A stretch of DNA of 9,388 nt from Spirochaetaceae bacterium. GTDB taxonomy: Bacteria > Spirochaetota > Spirochaetia > Treponematales > Breznakiellaceae. Both the position numbers and the translations under genes were made by a program. The notes beneath the pieces were generated by a model. That model was not told where the DNA came from and searched no databases. It worked only from the letters and a program-made list of their open reading frames with translations. Positions 1 to 7,677 of the stretch are shown here, in pieces (position 1 is the stretch's first letter; each line of letters opens with the position of its first letter). The stretch spans positions 1-9,388 of the forward strand of contig JAITNO010000128.1 of NCBI GenBank assembly GCA_031290405.1. The letters run 5' to 3'.

Positions 1-414
1 CATGATTTTTCAAACCGGATGTATTGCGGCTGCAACTTCATCAGCGCGTCTTTTGTCTCCTGTTCTTTTAAGAAATGCACGTTAAGGATGGATTTCTTTG
101 ACTTCTCGCAATTTGTCGATTGCGATTTTTCCGAAAGCGACATGAAGTTTTTATCGTTTAGCGGATGCTCGTTTCAACAGTGTTCTTTCGAGAATTCAGA
201 ACTCCTGCATCTGAACTTTTGCGGCGCCAAACTGTCGGACGCCGCGTTCAGCCACAGCAATTTATACAACAGCAGATTTAACGGCGCGCGCCTCACCGAC
301 GTTACAATTGACGATTGCAACATAAAGAAAGTCTTTTTTATTGACGCGGAAACCGCCAACGTCGCATTCAAATCTTCAAATACGGCGGAGGCCGTTTTTG
401 AACATGAAAACTAG
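1..414 (+). CDS. Pentapeptide-repeat protein, 5'-truncated by window edge
   Basis: The frame is open from base 1 to the TAG at 412-414, so the gene begins upstream; the ATG at 19 is probably internal. Read in steps of five, almost the whole visible protein stays in one register, with Phe or Leu at the centre and often Ser, Asn or Asp before it (CNFIS, ASFVS, CSFKK, CDFSE, CSFQQ, SNLYN, SRFNG, ARLTD). Even the residues before the first ATG (HDFSN, RMYCG) fit. About 27 repeats are visible, which predicts a right-handed quadrilateral beta-helix. Cysteine is common at the outer repeat position. Members of this family range from gyrase-protecting DNA mimics to proteins of unknown role, and nothing here points to a specific partner. 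No signal peptide or membrane segment is visible, though the N terminus is missing. The next gene starts 7 nt downstream, so the two are probably co-transcribed. The family call is firm; the function is unknown. Confidence 0.88.
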   Translation, partial: HDFSNRMYCGCNFISASFVSCSFKKCTLRMDFFDFSQFVDCDFSESDMKFLSFSGCSFQQCSFENSELLHLNFCGAKLSDAAFSHSNLYNSRFNGARLTDVTIDDCNIKKVFFIDAETANVAFKSSNTAEAVFEHEN

Positions 415-421
415 GAAAGCC

Positions 422-1051
422 ATGAAAGTATTTAGCCATTATTGTCCGCAAGGGTTTGGCAATTGCTATATGCTCGGCTCGGACGGCGAAGAAACGCCGC
501 GGGACGCTCTGATAATCGATCCGGGCGACATGGACACAACCATCCTTAACTTTATAGAAGGCCATCAACATACCTTAAAGGGCATATTGATTACGCATAA
601 CCACCTGAATCATGTGCGCGGCGTGCGCACGTTAATGCACATATATCAGACTCCAATCTACGCGGCGCAGCAGAATATTTTCGAATATAAGACTCATATC
701 GTCTGCGACGGCGATGCCTTTAACATCGGGGACTTTCACATAGAAGTTATTTCCGTGCCGGGGCACTCCGCCGATTCCGTCGTATACAAGGTGGATCATT
801 TTTTATTTACCGGCGACGCGCTCAGCGCGGGAATGATGGGAGCGACGCCGAGCCCCTACGGCGCCATGAATCAAATTGCGAAGATACAGAACCATATATT
901 CACCCTGCGCGGCGATTATCTTGTGTTCCCCGGACACGGCCCCCCTTCGACATTGGGCGGAGAAAGAAAAAACAATGTTGACATTGGCCGCTATCTTGAA
1001 AATAAAAGAAAGACCGAAGCCAGATGGTCCTGCCTCGATTTCCTGGAGTAG
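422..1051 (+). CDS. Metallo-beta-lactamase-fold hydrolase (glyoxalase II-like)
   Basis: The product is 209 aa from ATG 422, which has AGGAAA at 413-418 just upstream. An in-frame ATG at 404 would add 6 residues and overlap the preceding gene. Family motifs appear in order: H59-N-H-L-N-H64 (metal motif), PGH with H115, TGD with D132 and PGH with H172. This is the short single-domain layout of glyoxalase II and related thiolester or lactone hydrolases that bind two metal ions. The oddity is N63 (codon AAT) where HxHxDH normally has Asp, a ligand of the second metal. The protein may therefore bind one metal, have altered activity or be catalytically weak. No signal peptide is seen, so it is probably cytoplasmic. 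It likely forms a unit with the pentapeptide gene upstream. Both genes are more AT-rich than the rest of the window. The substrate cannot be assigned. Confidence 0.85.
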   Translation: MKVFSHYCPQGFGNCYMLGSDGEETPRDALIIDPGDMDTTILNFIEGHQHTLKGILITHNHLNHVRGVRTLMHIYQTPIYAAQQNIFEYKTHIVCDGDAFNIGDFHIEVISVPGHSADSVVYKVDHFLFTGDALSAGMMGATPSPYGAMNQIAKIQNHIFTLRGDYLVFPGHGPPSTLGGERKNNVDIGRYLENKRKTEARWSCLDFLE

Positions 1052-1086
1052 GGCCGGTGCACGCGCCTTTCGCCCGGCCCTACTCC
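1045..1086. terminator. Perfect inverted repeat between convergent genes, probable two-way terminator
   Basis: The arms GGAGTAGGGCCGG (1045-1057) and CCGGCCCTACTCC (1074-1086) are perfectly complementary over 13 bp and separated by 16 nt. The hairpin includes the stop codon of the MBL gene and ends 2 nt before the last base of selB, so it sits exactly between two convergent genes. Neither side has a clear T-run, so it is not a textbook intrinsic terminator. It may stop transcription weakly, stabilise 3' ends, or work with Rho. Confidence 0.6.
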
Positions 1087-1088
1087 CC

Positions 1089-3068
1089 TTACTCGCCCGC
1101 GCCGCCGCGCCGCAGAATCCTCTTGTCCCCAACCCGTTGCGTCAAACCCTGCGCGTCCAGGAAATCAAGCATGGCCAGACTCTGCTTTCGGTTCACGCCG
1201 ACGGCGTCGCGCAGGGAGGCGACCGTTATGTCGCCGTCCATCGAAGAAAGCACGGCAAGCAGGCGCTCCCGCGTCCGCCGGGGGAGGAGCAGCCCCCCTT
1301 CCAGCATCCCAAGCCCGTCGTTTTCCCGCAGATGCTTCATCGCCCGCTTCATGTCGGAGGGCGAAGCCTTCAGCGTTTCTTCGAGTTCCGAAAGCTTTGC
1401 CAGGTTGAAGCCGGCGGCCGCGACCGCGTCCCCTATGCGTTCCACAAGCTCCACCAGCTTCCTGTCCAAAGACGCGCTGTGCCCCGCCGCCAGGTACTGC
1501 GTTTTCCCCTGCACAACGACGGAGGCAATGCCCCCCCGCGCCGCCATAAGGGACAAAAGCGCCTTGAAATCTCCGCTCGCAACGGAGGCGGCCCCACGAA
1601 GGACATTCAGCGACGCGCAAAGCTTTTCGCCGTCAACCCCCGCGCGTTCGGGATGCTTTTCGTGAAAGCTTTGAAGCAGGCGCAACGCGGAACGCATCGC
1701 CGCCTCGAACGCGTCGTCTGACATAAAGACCCGCGAAGGGCCAAACTCCAGAAGCCCGTATGCGTCAAGCGCAGCGGACAGCAGACTCAGATTCTCCTCG
1801 AACACCTTTTTATCCATCTGGGACAGCGCGAAAAGACCCGACGCCCCCAGAACGCCCCTGTCGCGCACCACCGCCGCCAGCAGCGCAACCGGCCCGAAGC
1901 GGGCCGACAGCCCCTCGACAATGGCGGCTTTCGCCTCGCGCTCCGCGCGGCCCTTCGCCGCGCCAACGTTTGGCAGCATAACCCGCCCTCCGCCTATTGT
2001 CACCAGCGGACTGTACAAGCGAATCACAAACCGCTGCCCCGCGGCAACGGTGATCTTAGACTCCGTTAAAAGCTGCGCCGGCCCCCCGCTCCCCGGAAGC
2101 AGCTCCGACTTTTTCCTGTCCGCGCTCATCCGCAGCAGCGAAACCCTGGCGACGACATCCGCCGTCCCCACATGGAGGCGCACCCTTTGCCAGTGCGCGA
2201 CCCCCGTGGGCGCCGACGGCAGAACGTCAAGCCAGACGTTCATGCAGTCCGTGGCGATAAAAGCGCCCTTCGCGCAGACCGCGTCGCCACGCTCCAGCAG
2301 ATCCTGGGAGACGGACGCGAGGTTGACCGCCACCCGCTGCCCCGCCGTAACGGAACCCACGCCCGCCCCATGCGTCTGGAGCGAGCGCACCTTCCCCACC
2401 GTGCCCGACGGCATAATGGCAACCTCGTCGCCCACCGAGACGCAGCCCTGATAGGAAGCGCCCGTCACCACGCTCCCGAAACCCTTTTTGCTGAAAACGC
2501 GGTCGATGGGAAGGAAAAACGCGCCAAAACCCCTTCGGGGAGGAACCCTCTCAAGAATCTTCGCCATTTCCTCCCGAATGCGCTCAACACCCTCACCGGT
2601 AAGCGACGAAACCGGAACGATAGGCGCGCCCTCAAGGCAGGTCCCCCGCGTAACGTCGAGCGCCTCGGCAACCGCAAGCTCAAGCGTTTCGTCGTCCACC
2701 AGATCCTTCTTGGTCAACGCCACCAGGCCGAATTTGACGCCGAGAATGTCGAGAATGTCGAGGTGCTCCCGCGTCTGCGGCATGACGCCTTCGCTTGCCG
2801 CAATCACCAGCATGGCCGCGTCCATGCCCGCCGCGCCGGCCGCCATCTGCCTGATAAAACGCTCGTGCCCGGGAACGTCGACAATGCTCACCGTCTTGCC
2901 GTCGGCCAGCGTCAACGGGGCGAAGCCCAGTTCGATGGTAATCCCCCGGCGCTTCTCTTCCTCGAGACGGTCGCAGTCCACCCCCGTCATGGCGCGCACC
3001 AGCGCCGTTTTACCGTGGTCAATATGCCCCGCCGTCCCAAAAATAAACGGATACTCCATCGGTTCCAT
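1089..3068 (-). CDS. selB: Selenocysteine-specific translation elongation factor SelB
   Basis: SelB is the GTPase that carries selenocysteinyl-tRNA(Sec) to in-frame UGA codons marked by a SECIS element in the mRNA. The 659-aa product opens with an EF-Tu-like G domain: GHIDHGKT at 14-21 (P-loop), RGITIELGF at 41-49 (switch 1), DVPGH at 64-68, TKKD at 119-122 and SSLTGEG at 154-160. Beta-barrel domains follow (for example GFGSVVTGA near 197-204). The C-terminal part consists of winged-helix segments, ending in a typical SelB tail (FLDAQGLT, then GDKR), which in known SelB contacts SECIS RNA. The length suits the family. An in-frame stop lies directly before ATG 3068, so translation starts there or at ATG 3059. 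Neither has a good Shine-Dalgarno sequence, which suggests translational coupling to htpG, whose stop lies 3 nt upstream. The gene implies that the host makes selenoproteins, but no tRNA-Sec gene or selA is visible here. Confidence 0.97.
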   Translation of the reverse strand: MEPMEYPFIFGTAGHIDHGKTALVRAMTGVDCDRLEEEKRRGITIELGFAPLTLADGKTVSIVDVPGHERFIRQMAAGAAGMDAAMLVIAASEGVMPQTREHLDILDILGVKFGLVALTKKDLVDDETLELAVAEALDVTRGTCLEGAPIVPVSSLTGEGVERIREEMAKILERVPPRRGFGAFFLPIDRVFSKKGFGSVVTGASYQGCVSVGDEVAIMPSGTVGKVRSLQTHGAGVGSVTAGQRVAVNLASVSQDLLERGDAVCAKGAFIATDCMNVWLDVLPSAPTGVAHWQRVRLHVGTADVVARVSLLRMSADRKKSELLPGSGGPAQLLTESKITVAAGQRFVIRLYSPLVTIGGGRVMLPNVGAAKGRAEREAKAAIVEGLSARFGPVALLAAVVRDRGVLGASGLFALSQMDKKVFEENLSLLSAALDAYGLLEFGPSRVFMSDDAFEAAMRSALRLLQSFHEKHPERAGVDGEKLCASLNVLRGAASVASGDFKALLSLMAARGGIASVVVQGKTQYLAAGHSASLDRKLVELVERIGDAVAAAGFNLAKLSELEETLKASPSDMKRAMKHLRENDGLGMLEGGLLLPRRTRERLLAVLSSMDGDITVASLRDAVGVNRKQSLAMLDFLDAQGLTQRVGDKRILRRGGAGE

Positions 3069-3071
3069 TCA

Positions 3072-4979
3072 TCAATTCGACAGCAGCCGGTTGAGCCGCT
3101 TCACGAAGTCGGCGGGGTCGTTCAGCTTGAGGCCTTCCACAAGGAGCGCCTGGTCCAGCAGCACCGCCGCAGTGTCGGCAATCTTCCCCTCGTCTTCGGC
3201 AAGCGCAAGCGACTTCACCAGCGGATGCTCCCCGTTCACCTCCAGTATTGGCTTAACCTCAGGAACGCCGCCGGACTGCCCCATCGCCTTGAGCATCTGC
3301 GCCATCTGGATGGAAGGGTCGTTCTCGTCCGCCACAATGCACGACGGCGAATCCAACAAGCGCCGGGACAGCCGCACATCCTTTACCCGCTCGCCCAACG
3401 CCTTCTTCATCTTTTCGATAATAGGCACCGCCCGCTTTTCGGCGTCCTTGTCCTCCCGCCCCCCCAGCTCCGTGTCCGCGCCCGCGCGGTTCACCGCCTT
3501 CAGCTCCCATTCCTGCACCGCCTCCTTGCCGTCCTTGTCCAGCAGCCCCGAGACCCTCTTGTACTTAGGCAGCGAAGGAATCACAATGTCGTCGATCTCC
3601 TCGTCCATCACCAGCACCTCGATGTTCTTCGCCTTGTACGCCTCCAACAGGGGAGAAGCCTTGAGCGTGTTCTCCGCCCCGCCGGAAATATAATAGATGA
3701 ACTTCTGGTCGCCCTTCATCCGCGAAACGTATGCCGAAAGACTCGTCCAGCCCTCCACCGCGCTGCTCTTGAAACGCACCAAATCGGCAAGCTCCTCACG
3801 ATTGGCCCAGTCCGAATAGAGCCCCTCCTTCAAAGGACGATTGAACTGTTCGATAAACTCATTCCACTTTTCGCCGTCGGTCTCGGCAATCCGCTTAAAC
3901 TCCGCAAGCGCCCTCTTTACCGACGCGGTTTTAATGTTCGCAAGAACCTTGTTCTGTTGCAAAATCTCGCGGCTCACGTTGAGCGGCAGATCCTCGCTGT
4001 CGACGACCCCCCGCAGGAAGCGCAAATACACCGGCATCAACTCCTTGTCGTCGTCGGTAATAAAGACCCGCTTGACGTAAAGCTTAACCCCCGGCCGGTA
4101 ATCGGCGTGATACAAATCGAAGGGAGCCTTCTTAGGCACAAAGAACAAGGTGCAATACTCCAACGCCCCCTCCGCCCTCGTATGCAGATAGAAGAGGGGC
4201 CCCTCGCCGTCGTAGGAAATCTGCTTGTAGAACTCCTCATAATCGGCCCCCTTGAGTTCGGCCTTGGGCCGCCGCCAGAGGGCCGTCCCCTCGTTAATCC
4301 GCTCGGTCTTGCGCTCCTTCCCCTTCACATCGCCCTTGTCGTCGCGCGTCGCCTCGTCCCACGAAAGGAAAATCGGATACGCGATGTGGTTGGAATACCG
4401 CCTTACGATGCCCTGAACCCCCCAGCGGTCGGCCACCTCGACGCCATCGTCATTCAGGTGAAGGAGCACGGTCGTCCCCGCCGCCTCGCGCGCGGCCTCC
4501 TCAATCTCGTAGCCCTCCTTGCCGTCGCTCGACCACTTCCACGCGCGCTCGTCCAGAGCCTTCCGGCTCGTTACCTCAATCCTCGAAGCGACCATGAACG
4601 CCGAATAGAAGCCAACGCCGAATTGCCCAATAAGATTGGAGTCCTTCTTCGCCTCCGCGCTCAAGCGTTTAAGGAACGTGCGCGTGCCCGAGCGGGCGAT
4701 CGTCCCCAGCGACTCGACGAGGTCCTGCTCATTCATGCCGATGCCGTTGTCGGCTATGGACAGGGTGCGCCCCTCAACATCAAGCGACACATCGATGCGC
4801 GGCTCAAAGACGACGCCCTTGTACAAGTCGTCCGACACGGTAAGGTATTTAAGCTTGTCCAGCGCGTCCGACGCGTTGGACACGAGCTCCCGCAGAAAGA
4901 TCTCCCGATTCGAGTACAGGGAATGAATGATAAGGTTGAGCAACTCACTCACCTCAGTTTGAAATATATGTTGCGCCAT
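3072..4979 (-). CDS. htpG: Molecular chaperone HtpG (bacterial Hsp90)
   Basis: HtpG is a cytoplasmic, dimeric, ATP-dependent chaperone that acts late in client folding. The product is 635 aa, normal for bacterial Hsp90. The N-terminal GHKL ATPase domain shows E31 with SNASDALDKL (the catalytic Glu and Mg-binding Asn region), DNGIGM at 77-82, GTIARSGT at 92-99 and GQFGVG at 118-123 (lid glycines). The middle domain carries LPLNVSREILQ at 331-341, with the Arg that contacts ATP gamma-phosphate. There is no eukaryotic MEEVD tail, as expected for bacteria. Start 4979 is chosen because AAAGGAG lies 7 nt upstream and the protein then begins MAQHIFQTEV, as in relatives; an upstream in-frame ATG at 5021 is less likely. 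It is the first gene of an operon with selB. A GC-rich hairpin abuts its ribosome binding site. No CIRCE element is seen. Confidence 0.98.
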   Translation of the reverse strand: MAQHIFQTEVSELLNLIIHSLYSNREIFLRELVSNASDALDKLKYLTVSDDLYKGVVFEPRIDVSLDVEGRTLSIADNGIGMNEQDLVESLGTIARSGTRTFLKRLSAEAKKDSNLIGQFGVGFYSAFMVASRIEVTSRKALDERAWKWSSDGKEGYEIEEAAREAAGTTVLLHLNDDGVEVADRWGVQGIVRRYSNHIAYPIFLSWDEATRDDKGDVKGKERKTERINEGTALWRRPKAELKGADYEEFYKQISYDGEGPLFYLHTRAEGALEYCTLFFVPKKAPFDLYHADYRPGVKLYVKRVFITDDDKELMPVYLRFLRGVVDSEDLPLNVSREILQQNKVLANIKTASVKRALAEFKRIAETDGEKWNEFIEQFNRPLKEGLYSDWANREELADLVRFKSSAVEGWTSLSAYVSRMKGDQKFIYYISGGAENTLKASPLLEAYKAKNIEVLVMDEEIDDIVIPSLPKYKRVSGLLDKDGKEAVQEWELKAVNRAGADTELGGREDKDAEKRAVPIIEKMKKALGERVKDVRLSRRLLDSPSCIVADENDPSIQMAQMLKAMGQSGGVPEVKPILEVNGEHPLVKSLALAEDEGKIADTAAVLLDQALLVEGLKLNDPADFVKRLNRLLSN

Positions 4980-4993
4980 AGTAAAACTCCTTT

Positions 4994-5011
4994 GGCGGCC
5001 CCCAGGCCGCC
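4994..5011 (-). promoter_or_regulatory. Hairpin abutting the htpG ribosome binding site
   Basis: On the minus strand, GGCGGCC, a 4-nt loop and GGCCGCC form a perfect 7-bp GC stem. It ends exactly where the htpG Shine-Dalgarno AAAGGAG (4987-4993) begins. It does not itself cover the Shine-Dalgarno sequence. It could stabilise the mRNA 5' end, influence ribosome access, or be an operator in the DNA. It does not resemble CIRCE. The regulatory role is inference. Confidence 0.4.
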
Positions 5012-5021
5012 CACGCAACAA

Positions 5022-5050
5022 ACTCTACTAAAAAACCCCCCGCAAGCCAA
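5022..5050 (-). promoter_or_regulatory. Possible promoter of htpG-selB
   Basis: Reading the minus strand, TTGGCT (5045-5050) and TAGAGT (5022-5027) lie 17 bp apart. Each matches four of six bases of the sigma-70 consensus. Transcription would start near 5015, giving an untranslated leader of about 35 nt that contains the hairpin and ribosome binding site of htpG. This is a consensus match only; a heat-shock sigma factor could use other bases. Confidence 0.35.
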
Positions 5051-5156
5051 GCCCGCCGGCCCCCCCCGACCCCCGCGTAAGGCTCGTCATCCGCGCTCCT
5101 CCCCACAGAAAAGGGCGCCGACTGAACGCGTCAACACGGGGGCGCGCCGATTGACT

Positions 5157-5177
5157 GGTGGGGGGGCTCCCCCCGCC
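5157..5177 (+). promoter_or_regulatory. G-run/C-run hairpin in the trpF leader
   Basis: GGTGGGGGG (5157-5165) can pair with CCCCCCGCC (5169-5177) around a 3-nt loop, giving a 9-bp stem with one G-U pair. A GGAGG (5178-5182) and a T-rich stretch (TTTTCCTTT, 5183-5191) follow immediately. The shape resembles a terminator or attenuator ahead of trpF. It could equally be a terminator of something upstream. Tandem TGG codons (5156-5161) overlap the stem, but no start codon serves that frame. Confidence 0.35.
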
Positions 5178-5217
5178 GGAGGTTTTCCTTTATGATGGGC
5201 GGCTGAGGGAACAATGG

Positions 5218-5880
5218 ATGAGGATAAAGATATGCGGGCTCTTCCGCGACGAAGACGTTGACGCGGTGAACGAGGCGCGCCCGGACTACGTGGGCTTTGT
5301 GTTTGCCGAAAGCCGCAGGCGGGTCTCGGCGCGGGAGGCCGCGCGCTTGCGCCTGCGCTTGGATGGCGGCATCGTCCCCGTCGGCGTGTTTGTGAACGCG
5401 CCTCTGGAAGACATAGCGCGCCTCCGCGAGGAAGGCGTCATCGGCATGGCCCAGCTTCACGGCAACGAGGACGACGAATACATAGACCGGCTGAAGGAAC
5501 GCGGCGGGCTCCCCGTGATACGGGCGGTCAGGATGGGGCCGGAGGGCGCGGGGCCGGAGGCTTTCGGGAACGCCGACTATCTCTTGTTCGACGGGCCGGC
5601 GGCCGGCTCCGGCGCGCGCTTCGACTGGTCGCTCCTGGCGGCCCTCCCCCCGCTCCTCCTCGAACGCAGTTTCTTGGCAGGCGGCGTCAACTGTGATACG
5701 ATGGACGAGGCCATTCGCTTAAAGCCCTTCTGCCTCGACGTTTCAAGCGGGGCGGAGACGGACGGCGTAAAGGACAGAGCGAAGATTTTGCGTCTTGTGC
5801 GGCGCGTACGGAGCGTTGCCCTAGAGGAGGCGTCTATGACGCTTTCAGCCTTCCGTTTGCTCAGCGAGCGGGGGGCGTAG
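5218..5880 (+). CDS. trpF: Phosphoribosylanthranilate isomerase TrpF
   Basis: TrpF converts N-(5'-phosphoribosyl)anthranilate to CdRP by an Amadori rearrangement in cytoplasmic tryptophan synthesis. The 220-aa product has the expected (beta/alpha)8 signatures: KICG at 4-7 with C6 as the likely general base, GFVFAESRR at 26-34, VGVFVN at 55-60, QLHGNE at 79-84, D125 in FDG as the likely general acid, GSGARFDW at 130-137, LAGGV at 153-157 and DVSSGAE at 174-180 (phosphate binding). The start is ATG 5218, with GAGGG about 8 nt upstream. This gives the canonical MRIKICG beginning. An overlapping out-of-frame ATG at 5214 is ignored. The protein is slightly longer than usual at the C terminus (about 20 residues after the last helix). 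trpB follows after 27 nt, so the two form an operon. No other trp gene is adjacent upstream, where htpG is divergent. Confidence 0.96.
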   Translation: MRIKICGLFRDEDVDAVNEARPDYVGFVFAESRRRVSAREAARLRLRLDGGIVPVGVFVNAPLEDIARLREEGVIGMAQLHGNEDDEYIDRLKERGGLPVIRAVRMGPEGAGPEAFGNADYLLFDGPAAGSGARFDWSLLAALPPLLLERSFLAGGVNCDTMDEAIRLKPFCLDVSSGAETDGVKDRAKILRLVRRVRSVALEEASMTLSAFRLLSERGA

Positions 5881-5907
5881 CCAGTTGATTTTATAGAGGA
5901 GTGTTCA

Positions 5908-7091
<1,184 letters not shown>

Positions 7092-7092
<1 letters not shown>

Positions 7093-7135
7093 GTGGGGGG
7101 CGACGCCCCTCCCGCCCCCCTCAACGCTCCCCACT
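7092..7135 (+). other. Inverted repeats just after trpB
   Basis: AGTGGGG (7092-7098) and CCCCACT (7129-7135) are complementary. Inside this span GGGGC (7097-7101) can pair with GCCCC (7105-7109). The pairs begin at the trpB stop codon, so an mRNA 3'-end structure is plausible. There is no T-run, so a simple intrinsic terminator is not supported. Confidence 0.35.
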
Positions 7136-7214
7136 GGGGGTCCGAAGCGGCCTCCCAGAACCGCCATGAGCCGGGCTTCCTTGCTGGCGAGGAGAGTTTC
7201 CCCGCCGCCCCCGC

Positions 7215-7258
7215 AAAGATGAGGGCCGCCCCCTCAAAAGATGAGGGCCGCCCCTCAT
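7215..7258 (+). repeat. Two tandem 22-bp units, each a hairpin
   Basis: The unit AAAGATGAGGGCCGCCCC plus a few bases occurs at 7215-7236 and again at 7237-7258. Each copy folds by itself: TGAGGG with CCCTCA (7220-7225 / 7231-7236, 5-nt loop) and ATGAGGG with CCCTCAT (7241-7247 / 7252-7258, 4-nt loop). The two stem-loops stand side by side about 120 bp after trpB and 40 bp before the 21-bp array. They could cap the trpB mRNA 3' end, or be part of a short dispersed repeat family. Confidence 0.65.
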
Positions 7259-7299
7259 TCACACCTAAAAACCCCACACCCAGCGCATCCGCACCCGCA

Positions 7300-7677
7300 C
7301 TGCATCCACTCGGAACTGCACCACATCCAATCGGAACCGCACCACATCCAATCGGAACCGCACCAGTCTCTGTAGGGACTGCACCAGTCTCTGTAGAGAC
7401 TGCACCAGTTGCAACTGCAACCGCACTAATCTCAATTGAATCTGTACCAATTTCGGTTAAGATTGGTACAATTTCGGTTAAGATTGGTACAGTTTCGGTT
7501 AAGATTGGTACAGTTTCGGTTAAGATTGGTACAGTTTCGGTTAAGATTGCTACAGTTTCGGTTAAGATTGGTACAGTTTCGGTTAAGATTGGTACAGTTT
7601 CGGTTAAGATTGCTACAGTTTCGGTTAAGATTGCACCAATTTCGATCGAAACCGCACCGTTTTCAGTCGCAACCAGA
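7300..7677. repeat. Tandem array of about 18 units of 21 bp
   Basis: The core is nine nearly identical AT-rich units at 7447-7635 (core CAGTTTCGGTTAAGATT). Flanking them in perfect 21-bp phase are seven diverged units at 7300-7446 and two at 7636-7677. Units at 7321-7341 and 7342-7362 are identical; those at 7363 and 7384 differ by one base. The three-unit block 7489-7551 is repeated exactly at 7552-7614. There are no spacers, so this is not CRISPR. As 21 is a multiple of 3, no frame is closed by repetition: one plus frame reads heptads such as TVSVKIG and PVSVETA, and the opposite strand reads ILTETVP and AVSTETG. Twenty-one bp is also two helical turns, so every unit would present the same DNA face. 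Whether it is coding, a protein-binding array or structured RNA is not resolved. Confidence 0.9.

Noticed and set aside
2172..5195. A 1007-residue open frame on the plus strand, antisense to selB and htpG
   Set aside because: It crosses two strongly supported genes, is rich in Arg, Pro and His as expected for a shadow frame in GC-rich DNA, and resembles no family.
5126..5206. Trp leader peptide with tandem Trp codons
   Set aside because: The frame has no ATG, GTG or TTG ahead of the TGG pair, so a classical leader peptide cannot be supported.
4980..5217. CIRCE (HrcA) operator for htpG
   Set aside because: No copy of the TTAGCACTC / GAGTGCTAA inverted repeat is present on either strand.
7300..7677. 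CRISPR array
   Set aside because: Units are directly contiguous at 21 bp with no spacers, and no cas genes are visible.
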